A stretch of 64,000 nt of DNA from Streptomyces sp. AP-93. Lineage in GTDB: Bacteria > Actinomycetota > Actinomycetes > Streptomycetales > Streptomycetaceae. Below, in pieces: positions 19,269-27,727 of this stretch (position 1 is the stretch's first letter; each line of letters begins with the position of its first letter). The stretch is from contig NZ_JALGBX010000018.1 of NCBI RefSeq assembly GCF_022808175.1, positions 147,607 through 211,606 on the forward strand, written 5' to 3'. The notes below the pieces were generated by a model that was not told the DNA's origin, ran no database searches, and saw nothing but the letters and a program-made list of their open reading frames with translations. The position numbers were made by a program, and so were the translations under genes.

Positions 19269-20570
19269 TCAGGCGGCCACTGGCCTGCGTTCCCCCTCTG
19301 CCGGCCCGGGTGACAGCCTGCCGGTGCGGTGCAACCTGTGGAGCGCCGTCGCGCAGGCAAGGCCGAGCAGGACAAGCGCCAGCCAGGGCAGCGCAGGCAC
19401 TCGCGCTTCATGGGCCGCGTCCAGCGCCATGCCCATCCCCAGGTTGCCGACCGTGATGCCGATTCCGCAGATGGTGTTGTAGAGGCCGTAGTGCGTGGCC
19501 ACGAGACGGTTGCCGGAGAGGCGGACGATGGTGTCCATCTCGAAGGGATAGGCGATCATCGTTCCCACCGCGAGGAGCAGCGCCGCCACGGCCGACGGCA
19601 GCGCGGCCAGGAGCCACAGACCCACCCCGCTGTCCGGCACCGGCACCGCCGAGGCCGCGAGGAGCGGGACGAAAGCCGCTCCCATCGTCAGCAGGCCCCA
19701 GGTGAGCGCACTGCCCGGTTTCATCCGGGCGCTGCACCAGGCGGTGACCCTGGTCTGGAAGGCGATCGTGCTCAGCCCGGAGACGGCGAACAGGGCCGCC
19801 ACCGCGGCGGCGGCGAACGACCCGTCACCGCCCAGGCGCCTGACCTCCAGGGGGAGGGCCAGGTAGACCTGGAAGGTCATGACGTACGAGCCGATCATGG
19901 CCAGGGAGAACAGCAGGAACGGACGGTTCGAGAACATCCCCCGCCACTGCCGCAGGATTCCCTCACGCTCCCCCTCCGCCGTGTCGGCGTAGGCGGCGCG
20001 ACGGGCGGGCAGGGCCCGGATCTGGACGATGCTCAGGACCGCGAAGATACCGGCCGCCACCAGGCAGGTGACGCTGAAGTCCACGTTGGTCAGCACCATG
20101 CCGACCAGCGGACCGAGCAGGATGCCCGCTTGGTAGAAGACGTTGAACAGAGCGAACGCCTCGACGCGGCGCTCACCCGCGTCTGCCGCCAGGTAGGCCC
20201 GGGTGGCCGGGTTGAACAGGGCCCCTGCCAGGCCGGTGGCCGCCGACGCGGCCAGTAGCGCGGGAACCGACTCCGCCAGGCCGAGCGTCGCGAATCCGAT
20301 GATGCGCAGCACGAGTCCCGCGATGATCATCGGCTTGTAGCCGAGCCGGTCGCCCAGGGTCCCGCCGATGAGGAACATGCCCTGCTGGCTGAAGTTCCGT
20401 AGGCCGAGGATCAGCCCGACGAGCCAGCCCGCGAGGCCCAGCGGCCCGGCCAGGTGTGTGGCCAGGTAGGGCATCAGCATGTAGAAGCCCAGGTTGATGG
20501 TGAACTGATTGAACATCAGGAGCTGGACGCTGCTGTCGTACGAGCGGACCTGCTTGATCGTGTCCCTCAC
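19269..20570 (-). CDS. MFS transporter, paralogue of the one at 29900
   Basis: This 433-residue major facilitator protein has about 12 hydrophobic segments. It closely resembles the MFS protein of the 25-37 kb operon: shared blocks include MPYLATHL / IPYLATHL, LGLRNFSQQGMFLIGG / LGLRNLSQQGLFLIGG and AEAFALFNVF / VEAFALFNVF. Its ATG overlaps the stop of the PLP enzyme at 20567 (ATGA), so the two form a coupled pair, as in the other operon. Likely role is export of the product made with the PLP enzyme, by analogy with siderophore and zincophore exporters. Confidence 0.88.
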   Translation of the reverse strand: MRDTIKQVRSYDSSVQLLMFNQFTINLGFYMLMPYLATHLAGPLGLAGWLVGLILGLRNFSQQGMFLIGGTLGDRLGYKPMIIAGLVLRIIGFATLGLAESVPALLAASAATGLAGALFNPATRAYLAADAGERRVEAFALFNVFYQAGILLGPLVGMVLTNVDFSVTCLVAAGIFAVLSIVQIRALPARRAAYADTAEGEREGILRQWRGMFSNRPFLLFSLAMIGSYVMTFQVYLALPLEVRRLGGDGSFAAAAVAALFAVSGLSTIAFQTRVTAWCSARMKPGSALTWGLLTMGAAFVPLLAASAVPVPDSGVGLWLLAALPSAVAALLLAVGTMIAYPFEMDTIVRLSGNRLVATHYGLYNTICGIGITVGNLGMGMALDAAHEARVPALPWLALVLLGLACATALHRLHRTGRLSPGPAEGERRPVAA

Positions 20571-21694
20571 AGGGCCTCCCGGGCCTCAGGTGCGCCGGAG
20601 GTGTCGCTCCTGCCGCCACCGGCGAGGGTGAGCGGGTCGACGACGGTGGTGCAGCGGGTCCAGCGGGTGACCTCCTTCTCGTCCAGGCGGCCGATCAGGT
20701 CCGGTTCCGGGGCGGGCGGGGAGTCGAGCAGACCGTGGGCGGCGCAGTAGCCGTCGTCATAGACGGTGCCGAGGTAGCGCTGCGGGCCGTCCGGAAAGAC
20801 GGCCGCGATCCGTGCCTCCTCGGGAAGCGACCGGGCGAGCCAGCCGGCGACCAGCGCGACTGCTCCGACGCTCCATCCGCCGGTGGCGTAATGGGATCCG
20901 GCCAGTTGGCGGCAGGTCCACACGGCTTCGGCGGGGGAGACCCAGTGCACTTCGCTGAAGCTGTCGTAGGCGACGTTGCGGGGGTAGATGCTCGACCCCA
21001 GCCCGCGCATGAGCCTCGGCCGGGCGGGCTGTCCGAAGATGGTGGAGCCGATGGTGTCCACTCCCACCAGCGTCAGATCCGGGTAGAGCTGTCGCAGCAC
21101 CCGGGAGATGCCGGCGGAGTGGCCGCCGGTGCCGACGCTGCACACCAGAACGTCGATGTGCCGTAGTTCGGTGGCCAGTTCGAGGGCGAGCGGGGTGTAG
21201 GCGGTGGTGTTGTCGGGGTTGTTGTACTGGTCCGGGCACCAGGAGCCCGGGTGCTGGTCCATGAGTTGCTGCACGCGGTCGCGGCGGGCCTGCTGCCAGC
21301 CGCCGGTGGGGTGCGGCTCGGAGACCATGTTGACCTGGGCGCCGTACGCGACCAGCAGCCGGGTCATGGACGGCTCAAGGCCCGGATCGGTGACCAGCGT
21401 GATCGGGTGCCCGTAGACCATGCCCGCCAGAGCGAGGCCCAGGCCCAGGGTTCCGCTGGTGGACTCGATGATCCTCGCGCCCGGCTTCAGGTCGCCGCGG
21501 GCACGGGCCCGTTCGACCATGTGCAGGCCGGGACGGTCCTTGATGCCGCCGGGGTTGAAGCCCTCCAGCTTCGCCCAGAAGCCGCGTCCCGCCGGGGTGA
21601 GGGGTTCGGAGATGCGCAACAGGGGGGTGTTGCCCACCAGTTCTGACAAGGCCGTGCGGCCTGTGGCTGACGTGTCGGTGGTCGAAGAATGCAT
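20567..21694 (-). CDS. cysteine-synthase-fold PLP enzyme, paralogue of the one at 27724
   Basis: This 375-residue fold-type II PLP enzyme has the Schiff-base Lys at residue 52 (NPGGIKDRPG), the substrate loop ESTSGTLG and the phosphate-binding SVGTGGHSAG. Like its paralogue it has the signatures CPDQYNNPDN, IFGQPARPRLMRGLGSSI and RYLGTVYDD, which ordinary CysK lacks. Relatives such as SbnA make amino-acid building blocks (2,3-diaminopropionate precursors) for metallophores; a similar role is inferred. The ATG at 21694 has GAAGG upstream. It is coupled to the MFS gene. No Zur-like box is visible upstream. Confidence 0.87.
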   Translation of the reverse strand: MHSSTTDTSATGRTALSELVGNTPLLRISEPLTPAGRGFWAKLEGFNPGGIKDRPGLHMVERARARGDLKPGARIIESTSGTLGLGLALAGMVYGHPITLVTDPGLEPSMTRLLVAYGAQVNMVSEPHPTGGWQQARRDRVQQLMDQHPGSWCPDQYNNPDNTTAYTPLALELATELRHIDVLVCSVGTGGHSAGISRVLRQLYPDLTLVGVDTIGSTIFGQPARPRLMRGLGSSIYPRNVAYDSFSEVHWVSPAEAVWTCRQLAGSHYATGGWSVGAVALVAGWLARSLPEEARIAAVFPDGPQRYLGTVYDDGYCAAHGLLDSPPAPEPDLIGRLDEKEVTRWTRCTTVVDPLTLAGGGRSDTSGAPEAREAL

Positions 21695-21832
21695 GGCTGT
21701 GCCTTCGTTCGCGGTGGATTCGACTACTCGTTCGGAGGGCACGCCGTGGTCGGAGGGCATCAGGAACAGGGGTTCCGGCCCCGGAGGACGGCGTGCGGCA
21801 GCCGCGCGCGGCTGCGGGACGGGACGAGTGGT

Positions 21833-22264
21833 CTAGATCTGCCACCGGCAGACGTCGGCCAACGTGGAGCGACCTGTGCGGGCTATGGGCGATCTGCCGG
21901 GGTCTGACAGCACCGCCGTCACCGGTGTGGGGTGCACCGCGCCGGGCTCGAGCGAAACAAGGACTGCGGTCGTATCGACCGGGCGCTGCACCGCGCTTGA
22001 GGCCCAAGTGGTCAGGCAGGGCGAGACGCAGGCGGAACCGTGCTCGTGCTGAGGACGGTCCGGTGACTGGGGATCGTGTGGGAGCTCTTCGTGTCCGCCC
22101 GACGTGGCCGGCTCGGACAGGGAGAGGTGTTGGTGACCGTCGTTGACGAGGTAGGACGAGCAGTGGACGGCGGCCAGGAGCAGCACGCTCAGCGCGCAGG
22201 CAAGCAGGATGCCGGGCCAGGACGGAAGCCGGCGATCAAGGCGTGGCGGTGGAAAGGGGAGCAC
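21833..22264 (-). CDS. small membrane or exported protein with His/Cys segment
   Basis: This 143-residue protein starts with GTG at 22264 after GGAGGA. One hydrophobic segment (GILLACALSVLLLAAVHCSSYLV, about residues 18-40) is followed by a His-rich and acidic stretch (NDGHQHLSL, HEELPHD, HEHGSACVSPC) with a Cys pair. The layout suggests a signal-anchored protein with a metal-binding exterior. No family is recognised with confidence. It lies upstream of the PLP/MFS pair on the same strand. Confidence 0.6.
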   Translation of the reverse strand: MLPFPPPRLDRRLPSWPGILLACALSVLLLAAVHCSSYLVNDGHQHLSLSEPATSGGHEELPHDPQSPDRPQHEHGSACVSPCLTTWASSAVQRPVDTTAVLVSLEPGAVHPTPVTAVLSDPGRSPIARTGRSTLADVCRWQI

Positions 22265-22443
22265 AAGTCCTCCGTGCGGCAGTCGCTTCCTCGGCCGACG
22301 GACGGAGAAAGTGACGCGGGCGGGTGCGCGCGGGGCCAGGGAGATCTGGACGCCAGGAGCCGAGACGGCTGAACATATCGCCGTCCGGTGGGCAAGTCCG
22401 TGAATCCCGCAACGCGTGGGGTGTCGTCGGAAAGCTCCGACGC

Positions 22444-22860
22444 CTACACCTGAAGGACGATGCGTGATCTGAGATGTTCGCAGGGCGCGGCAGGGGATCG
22501 CTTCAACTGCTCGGCCAGTCGCGTACGCCCGAGGGGCTGGGAAGCCTGCCCCCCGTCCAGCGCGTCGGTGAGGACGGGCTTGTCCGCGGCACGCGACGGT
22601 CCGCTCGTCGAGCGGCGCCCACCCTCATCTGTGGAGTGGCCTTCGCCGTCGGAGCAGTCCGCAGCAGTCCCTGCTGCCGGGCCCGCCGCATGTGCGAGGG
22701 AGGCTGAGGCGATCGGCGCGGCGGCTCCACCATGGTGTCCCGGCAGCGAGCAGCACACGCCCAACAGGGGCAGGAGGAGAAAGGCAGCCAGCCCGGCGAT
22801 GACCAGCCGACGCACCTGCGAGAGGGTCGGCGTGCCGCCGGAACGCGACCAGGCTGTCAT
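22444..22860 (-). CDS. small membrane protein with His and Cys residues
   Basis: This 138-residue protein has one hydrophobic segment (VIAGLAAFLLLPLLGVCCSLPG, about residues 20-41) followed directly by GHHGG and a polar, low-complexity exterior. The layout is similar to the neighbour at 21833: one membrane helix, then His and Cys. The ATG at 22860 was chosen because the membrane segment follows closely. Function unknown; the two may be distant duplicates of one family. Confidence 0.55.
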   Translation of the reverse strand: MTAWSRSGGTPTLSQVRRLVIAGLAAFLLLPLLGVCCSLPGHHGGAAAPIASASLAHAAGPAAGTAADCSDGEGHSTDEGGRRSTSGPSRAADKPVLTDALDGGQASQPLGRTRLAEQLKRSPAAPCEHLRSRIVLQV

Positions 22861-23694
22861 CACGCCGTGATCGTAGTCGGCATTCGCCGGCTTGTGGGTG
22901 CCGCTCCCGGAAGAGTGGCCGATCCAACTGCCCATCCGGGCAACGGTTGTAGGAAATCACGAGCGCCGCGGCGGAGGCCGGCGCGGGATGGAGAGCTGAG
23001 CGGGAGCTGTTCTCCGGACACGGCATCCCCGGAGATACGTACGCCCCACCGCACGTCCGCCTGGCCCCGCCTGCGCCGACCCACCGGGGGTCCTTCTGCC
23101 CCGGCGCGATCTGGCGCCCGGCCGGCCCCTGATGCTGCTGAACGCCGTACTCGCGTGGGTGCTCACCATCGGGCAGGCCCGCCGCATGGGGACGGAGCCT
23201 GGCGAGATCCCGGCCGGGTCGAAGCAAGCGTTTCCGGTTGAGCAACTACTCTCGCAGCGCCCGCCAGTTGGCGTGAGGACTGCACTGCCCTGGTCTCGTT
23301 CAGCGTCGTGAGCGCCAGCTGCAGGACGTCCGCTACGAGCAGGCCCGCCAGGGATCCGGCAGTGAACCCGCGGAGTGACCGGCGCTCATCCGTTTCTCCC
23401 CAGGGGCTCCCCGTGGCCGCTTCTGAGTCGATTCGTAAGTGATGCGAGAGCTTTCCGAGCCTTTCACCCTGCTGCCCTTGATATGCAGCCGATTCCCCCC
23501 AGCCGCCCCCCCAGCGAGGCCTCATTCCCCCCAGATTCCCCCCAGCGGAGGCGGCTTCTGGCGGCGGATCGCCGCTGGCTGGGACCGTGATCCCGGCGGT
23601 AGGGATAGCTACGCGACGTAGGAAAGGGAAGGGTGCGACCTGGCGATCACGGACGTCCCTGCGTATCGCCGAGTCCAGGTTGGATGAGGAGGCT
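22861..23694. other. 834-bp region without an intact gene
   Basis: Only pieces are visible. A short open stretch near 23130-23300 has a hydrophobic start (LMLLNAVLAWVL) but no support as a gene. At 23385-23440 lies a segment similar to one at 11934-11985; both contain 'CCGCTTCTG' after a CTCCCC run. At 23490-23545 the motif TTCCCCCCAG occurs several times close together. The region appears to be remnant sequence in front of the decayed NUDIX gene. Confidence 0.5.
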
Positions 23695-23907
23695 GTGGTC
23701 TCTGTGGCCGATGAGTCTGAGCGGCCTGTTGCCGCCGCTGTTGTGGTGGACAACGGGCGGTTGCTGTTGGTGCGGCGTCGCATCGCGGAGGGGGACCTGT
23801 CATGGCAGTTCCCTGCCGGCAAGGTGGAGCCGGGGGAGTCGCGCGAGGCTGCTGCTGTCCGGGAGGCGCACGAGGAGACCGGTGTGCGGAAAGGTGTCCT
23901 CGGCTGA
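23695..23907 (+). pseudogene. truncated NUDIX hydrolase
   Basis: From a GTG at 23695, with GAGGAG just upstream, the frame gives a normal NUDIX N-terminus (RPVAAAVVVDNGRLLLVRRR) and a complete NUDIX box, the part from GKVEPGESREAAAVREAHE to ETGV. It stops 7 codons later. A family-like piece (RVGCEVAGATA) continues in another frame from about 23917, so the gene is frameshifted and its C-terminal half is decayed. NUDIX proteins cleave nucleoside-diphosphate derivatives; this copy is probably inactive. Confidence 0.7.
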
Positions 23908-24233
23908 TCGGTCCGTCTGCGAGTGGGGTGCGAGGTGGCAGGTGCGACGGCGGCTGACTTCCGCGCGCCGCCGAGACCGTGCGTGGGTTCCACCTCGCGG
24001 GTACGCGCCTGCGGCGCCGACGGTGGGGTGGAGGGACCTCGTTGGCCGCCGCGTGCAGTGGCGCGTGGGGCGGTAGGTGAGCGCGCCGACCGTCCCGCCG
24101 GGCCCGCAGCCCTTTTGGGGCATCCGGTGCCCGGCCGCCGCGCGCCGCCGGCACGTGTGCGTCACCTTCGGGATATCTCTGGTCGCAGATGGCGGTCGGC
24201 GTGGCCGCCACGGTCCGCAAAGGCAGGTGGCCG
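23908..24233. other. 326-bp region with NUDIX remnant
   Basis: The first 40 bases hold the frameshifted continuation of the NUDIX gene. No other gene or clear signal is seen. The ribosome-site region for the VOC gene at 24234 lies at its end. Confidence 0.45.
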
Positions 24234-24719
24234 GTGAGCGTCCAGCCCGTTCCCGAGGGATATCCGCGCGTCACTCCGTACCTCTGTATCGACGGTGCCG
24301 CGGCCGCGATCGACTTCTATGCCTCCGTGCTCGGCGCACGGGAGCGGATGAGGATGGCGGGATCCGGAGGCAAGATCGGCCACGCCGAGCTGGAGCTCGG
24401 AAGCTCGGTCATCATGCTCGCGGACGAGTACCCCGACATCGGCTTCCGCTCACCGAAGTCGGTGGGCGGCACGCCCGTCACCCTGCACGTGTACGTCGAG
24501 GACGTCGACGCGGTCTTCGCCAAGGCCCTTGCCCGGGGTGCCACCGAGCTGCGGCCGATCAGGGACGAGTTCTACGGCGACCGCACCGGCCAGTTCGAGG
24601 ACCCGTTCGGACATCGCTGGAGCATCGCCACGCACATCGAGGACGTTCCGCCGGACGAGATGGAGAAGCGTTCCGGGGAAGCCGAGCGGGCCATGGAGTC
24701 CAAGCCGGGCGGCGAATGA
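24234..24719 (+). CDS. VOC / glyoxalase-fold protein
   Basis: This 161-residue VOC-fold protein has the pattern RVTPYLCIDGAAAAIDFYASVLG at its start, HAELELGSSVIMLADE in the middle, and DPFGHRWSIATHIEDV at the end. The His and Glu at these places match metal ligands of glyoxalase-like and resistance-type VOC proteins. A GTG at 24234 is chosen because AGG precedes it and the fold begins there. Substrate unknown; adjacency to the zinc island may be coincidental. Confidence 0.82.
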   Translation: MSVQPVPEGYPRVTPYLCIDGAAAAIDFYASVLGARERMRMAGSGGKIGHAELELGSSVIMLADEYPDIGFRSPKSVGGTPVTLHVYVEDVDAVFAKALARGATELRPIRDEFYGDRTGQFEDPFGHRWSIATHIEDVPPDEMEKRSGEAERAMESKPGGE

Positions 24720-24839
24720 AGGATCCGTCCGCATCAACCCCGTGAAGGAGGGCCGTCCACGTTGCCGGAGCCGGTGTCGTGCAGGCACTGGGTGGTCGCC
24801 AGGTCGGGGGCGGACAGAGGCCCAGCTCGCCGGCTTCGC

Positions 24840-25427
24840 CTAGTCGCCGCGTCGGCCGGTGGTGGCCGGGACGGGGAGCGGGATCTCGAAGTGGACGGTC
24901 CCGTAGCCGCCGTGTTCGCCGGTTGTGCGGGCGTCGCAGACCTCGTCGGCCATGCTGCGCCAGAAGGCTTCCGCGCCGGGGATGTCGACGTTCGTGTGCA
25001 GGTAGACGGCGTCGTAGCCGGGGACGCCTGCCGCGAACTCGCAGGCTGTCCTGACCATGGAATGGGCCAGACCGTGTCGGCGGTGGTCCGGGCGTACGTA
25101 CACCCGTAGGAGCTGCGCCGTGCGCCCCGAGGGGTAGCGCTCGGTGAGCCATCGGGGGTGCGGGGGGTGTGCGGGGCCCCGGGAGTTCAGCGCGGTGGTG
25201 CCGACCACCTCCGAGCCCAGGACCGCCACGACGAGGGTGTGGCGCGGGTGCGTGAGGTAGGTGCTGTCGATGTCGACGACGTCGTCGTGCCACTGGGGTA
25301 CGTACCCGTAGTCGAACTCCCGGTAGAACGTGTCGAGCATGACGCTCCGCGCGCCGGCCACGTCCTCGGGCCTGGCGTGCCGCACCACGTACGGGCCGAT
25401 CTCTTGCCCCTGCGTCAGGTCTCTCAT
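24840..25427 (-). CDS. GNAT N-acetyltransferase divergent from the zincophore operon
   Basis: This 195-residue GNAT protein has the acetyl-CoA segment LLRVYVRPDHRRHGLAHSMV and a later VYLHTNVDIPGAEAFWRSM. The ATG at 25427 follows GAAGGGAG by about 11 bases. It is transcribed away from the ATP-grasp operon, and the Zur-like box at 25493 lies between the two starts, so it could share that control. It may modify or detoxify a product of the neighbouring pathway, or be unrelated. Confidence 0.8.
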   Translation of the reverse strand: MRDLTQGQEIGPYVVRHARPEDVAGARSVMLDTFYREFDYGYVPQWHDDVVDIDSTYLTHPRHTLVVAVLGSEVVGTTALNSRGPAHPPHPRWLTERYPSGRTAQLLRVYVRPDHRRHGLAHSMVRTACEFAAGVPGYDAVYLHTNVDIPGAEAFWRSMADEVCDARTTGEHGGYGTVHFEIPLPVPATTGRRGD

Positions 25428-25492
25428 GGCTCGGTGGCTCCCTTCCGGCACTCCGGTCTCGTGAGCGGCAGGCTACCGGAAATCCGTCCTAT

Positions 25493-25513
25493 TGGAAATG
25501 AAAACGATTTCAG
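25493..25513. promoter_or_regulatory. Zur-like box in front of the chelator operon
   Basis: The dyad GAAAT-7 nt-ATTTC, containing TGAAAACGATTTCA at 25499-25512, closely resembles the actinobacterial Zur operator TGAAAAYGATTTTCA, with one base fewer. It lies about 100 bases upstream of the ATP-grasp start and 66 bases upstream of the divergent GNAT start. Clear Zur boxes in front of ribosomal protein paralogues occur 16-20 kb away. Loss of one base leaves some doubt about affinity. Confidence 0.75.
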
Positions 25514-25610
25514 GTAGCTTCCTCCTCGGTTCGATGCGGACGCCTCCCGTCAGGCGGTCCGCTTCGCAGGTATGCCCACTGGTCGTGGCGGCATCTTGAG
25601 AGGAAGTCCC

Positions 25611-26897
25611 TTGGCACATCTGCTGGTTGTCGAGAGCTGGGTGGGGTCGATGAGCAGGCTGCTGCCCAGGGCGATCGGGGAAGGCGGGCACGAGTTCACC
25701 TTCGTCACCCGGGACCTGCACCACTACCTGCGCGGCGCCGGATCGGAGGGCCCGCATCCGCTGCTGGCGGCGCGCAACATCATCACCGCGGACACGAACG
25801 ACATGGATGAGCTGCTGCCCCACCTGGAACGGCTGCACGCGGTGCTTGCCTTCGACGGGGTCGTCTCCTCCTGCGACTACTACCTGCCGGCCGTTGCCCG
25901 GATCGCGGACCGGCTGGACCTGCCCGGCCCGGCCGTCCAGGCCGTCGAGGCCGCCTGCCGCAAGGACCTGACCCGCCGGGTGCTGGCGGAGGCCGGCGTG
26001 CCGGGCCCCCGTTTCGCGCTGTGCGCGGACACGGCGCAGGCCGCGGCCGCCGCCCGGGAGATCGGCTATCCGCTGGTGGTCAAGCCCGTGGACCTGTGCG
26101 CCGGAATGCTCGTACGGGAGGTCCGCGACGAGCGGGAACTGGAGGCGGCCTGCCGGGCGCTGGCCGAGTTCCCGGTCAACGCGCGCGGACAGGACCGGAT
26201 GCCCGTCGTGCTTCTGGAGGAGCTCCTGACCGGCCCGGAGGTCAGTGTCGAGACCGTCTCATTCGGCGGCGTCACGGGCGTGGTCGGTGTCACGGACAAG
26301 AGCATCGGCGGGGCACCCGCCTTCATCGAGACCGGTCACATGTTCCCCGCGGGAATCGCACCGCAGTCGGAGCGGGAAGCGGTCGACACGGCTGTCGCTG
26401 CGATCAAGGCCCTGGGCCTGGACCACATCGTGTGTCACACCGAGATCAAACTGACGCCCGAAGGTCCCAAGGTGGTCGAGGTCAACCCGCGCCCCGCCGG
26501 CAACCGGATCACCGAGCTGGTCCGCCACGTCACGGGCATCGACCTGGCAGCCGCCTGCGTGGACGTCGCCCTCGGCCGTAAGCCGGATCTGACAGCGCGC
26601 GCGACCGGCGTGCACAGCGCCGCCATCGCCTTCCTGCTTCCCCACACCACCGGCACCCTCGCCGGTATCGAGGGCGCCGACGACGTCCGTGCGCAGTCCG
26701 GGGTCCTGGAGCTCACCCTCGCCGAGCCCGGCCGCGCCGTACGGGCCGCGACCAGCAACAACGAGTACCTCGGCCACATCATGACCGCCGACACCCAGGG
26801 CGGTGGGGCGCGGGAAAGCGCCGAACGGCTCTTGGCTCACCTGCGTCCCACTTTTGAAGAGCAGGGTGCCGAGCTGCCTTCGGCGGTGCCCGCATGA
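25611..26897 (+). CDS. ATP-grasp ligase, first gene of the candidate zincophore operon
   Basis: This 428-residue ATP-grasp enzyme of the carboxylate-amine ligase class joins a carboxyl group to an amine via acyl phosphate. Visible are the N-terminal biotin-carboxylase-like domain, the ATP-binding YPLVVKPVDLCAGMLV, the SVETVSF strand and the magnesium ligands in KVVEVNPRPAGNRI. The chosen start is TTG at 25611, preceded by GAGAGGAAG; an ATG at 25572 has no ribosome site. The stop overlaps the next gene by four bases. In this operon it should condense amino-acid-derived units into the chelator. Confidence 0.88.
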   Translation: MAHLLVVESWVGSMSRLLPRAIGEGGHEFTFVTRDLHHYLRGAGSEGPHPLLAARNIITADTNDMDELLPHLERLHAVLAFDGVVSSCDYYLPAVARIADRLDLPGPAVQAVEAACRKDLTRRVLAEAGVPGPRFALCADTAQAAAAAREIGYPLVVKPVDLCAGMLVREVRDERELEAACRALAEFPVNARGQDRMPVVLLEELLTGPEVSVETVSFGGVTGVVGVTDKSIGGAPAFIETGHMFPAGIAPQSEREAVDTAVAAIKALGLDHIVCHTEIKLTPEGPKVVEVNPRPAGNRITELVRHVTGIDLAAACVDVALGRKPDLTARATGVHSAAIAFLLPHTTGTLAGIEGADDVRAQSGVLELTLAEPGRAVRAATSNNEYLGHIMTADTQGGGARESAERLLAHLRPTFEEQGAELPSAVPA

Positions 26898-27727
26898 CCG
26901 CACCCACCCTGTCCGAGCTCGCCGTACGCACCGTCGACCAGCTCGTCGAGGCCGTCCGCGCGGGGGCGTACGGCTCCGATCCCGCCCGGGAACGCATCGC
27001 GCTCGCCTTCACCACCGCCCAGGCGGTCCGCCACGCCGGCCGCAGCAGTGGTTACCGCAACGAGGTGCTCAGTCTGCGCCTGGACGCGGCCGTCGGATCC
27101 TGCGCGGTGGAGCCGGGCGCCCTGCCCGCCGCGGCACTCGATGACTGTGTCGGCGCCTCGGTGGCCGAGCTCCTCGATCACCCGATGCTTCCCGTGCGGG
27201 TCGCCGCGCTCGACGCGTACCTGAGCCACGTACGCCCTCACACCCCCGACCACGGCGCCCGCCCGTACGCCCTGCCGGCGGGCAGCTCCCTGCACCGGTC
27301 CAGAGCCCGCGCTCGCGCCGTGGTGGATCTGCTGCCCGAGGCCGGGATCCGCCGGATCCTCGTCATCGGTGTGGTCAACTCCCTGCTGGAACAGCTGCGT
27401 GCGCGCGGCCTGGGATACGTGCCCTGCGACCTCAAGGGCGGCACCACCGAGTGGGGCGAGCAGGTACGGGCCGACGCTTTCGCGGAGTTGGGGCACTGCG
27501 ACGCCGTGCTCGCCTCCGGCATGACCCTCGGGAACGGCACCTTCCAGCCCCTGCTCGACCACGTCGCCGCCACCGGGAAGCCCCTGGTCATGTTCGCGCA
27601 GACCGGCAGTGCGATCCTCCCGCGCTTCCTGGGCTCCGGGGTCAGCGCCGTGTCCGCGGAGCCCTACCCCTTCTTCTGGCTCGACGGCGGCCCCGGGGTC
27701 ATCCACCGCTACGGAGGCACCCGGTGA
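26894..27727 (+). CDS. DUF364-like protein (putative heavy-metal chelation family)
   Basis: This 277-residue protein matches the two-part layout of DUF364. The N-terminal half carries a GYRNEVLSLRLDAAVGSCAVEP region, and the C-terminal Rossmann-like half has RRILVIGVVNSLLEQLR, then DAVLASGMTLGNGTFQPLLD and PLVMFAQTGSAILPRF. The 'G-x-T-L-x-N-G-T' motif is the family hallmark. DUF364 is annotated as putative heavy-metal chelation and its reaction is not settled. ATGA overlap with the ATP-grasp gene and GTGA overlap with the PLP gene put it in the core of the pathway. Confidence 0.75.
   Translation: MTAPTLSELAVRTVDQLVEAVRAGAYGSDPARERIALAFTTAQAVRHAGRSSGYRNEVLSLRLDAAVGSCAVEPGALPAAALDDCVGASVAELLDHPMLPVRVAALDAYLSHVRPHTPDHGARPYALPAGSSLHRSRARARAVVDLLPEAGIRRILVIGVVNSLLEQLRARGLGYVPCDLKGGTTEWGEQVRADAFAELGHCDAVLASGMTLGNGTFQPLLDHVAATGKPLVMFAQTGSAILPRFLGSGVSAVSAEPYPFFWLDGGPGVIHRYGGTR

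Noticed and set aside
23490..23545. The clustered TTCCCCCCAG copies as a CRISPR array or replication iterons
   Set aside because: The copies are only about 10 bases long with irregular spacing and no cas or rep genes nearby.
25493..25513. Reading the box as an iron-regulator (DmdR/IdeR) site
   Set aside because: The iron box consensus has TTAGGTTAGSCTAACCTAA-like halves, which are not present. The GAAA/TTTC pattern fits Zur, and the neighbours are zinc-related.
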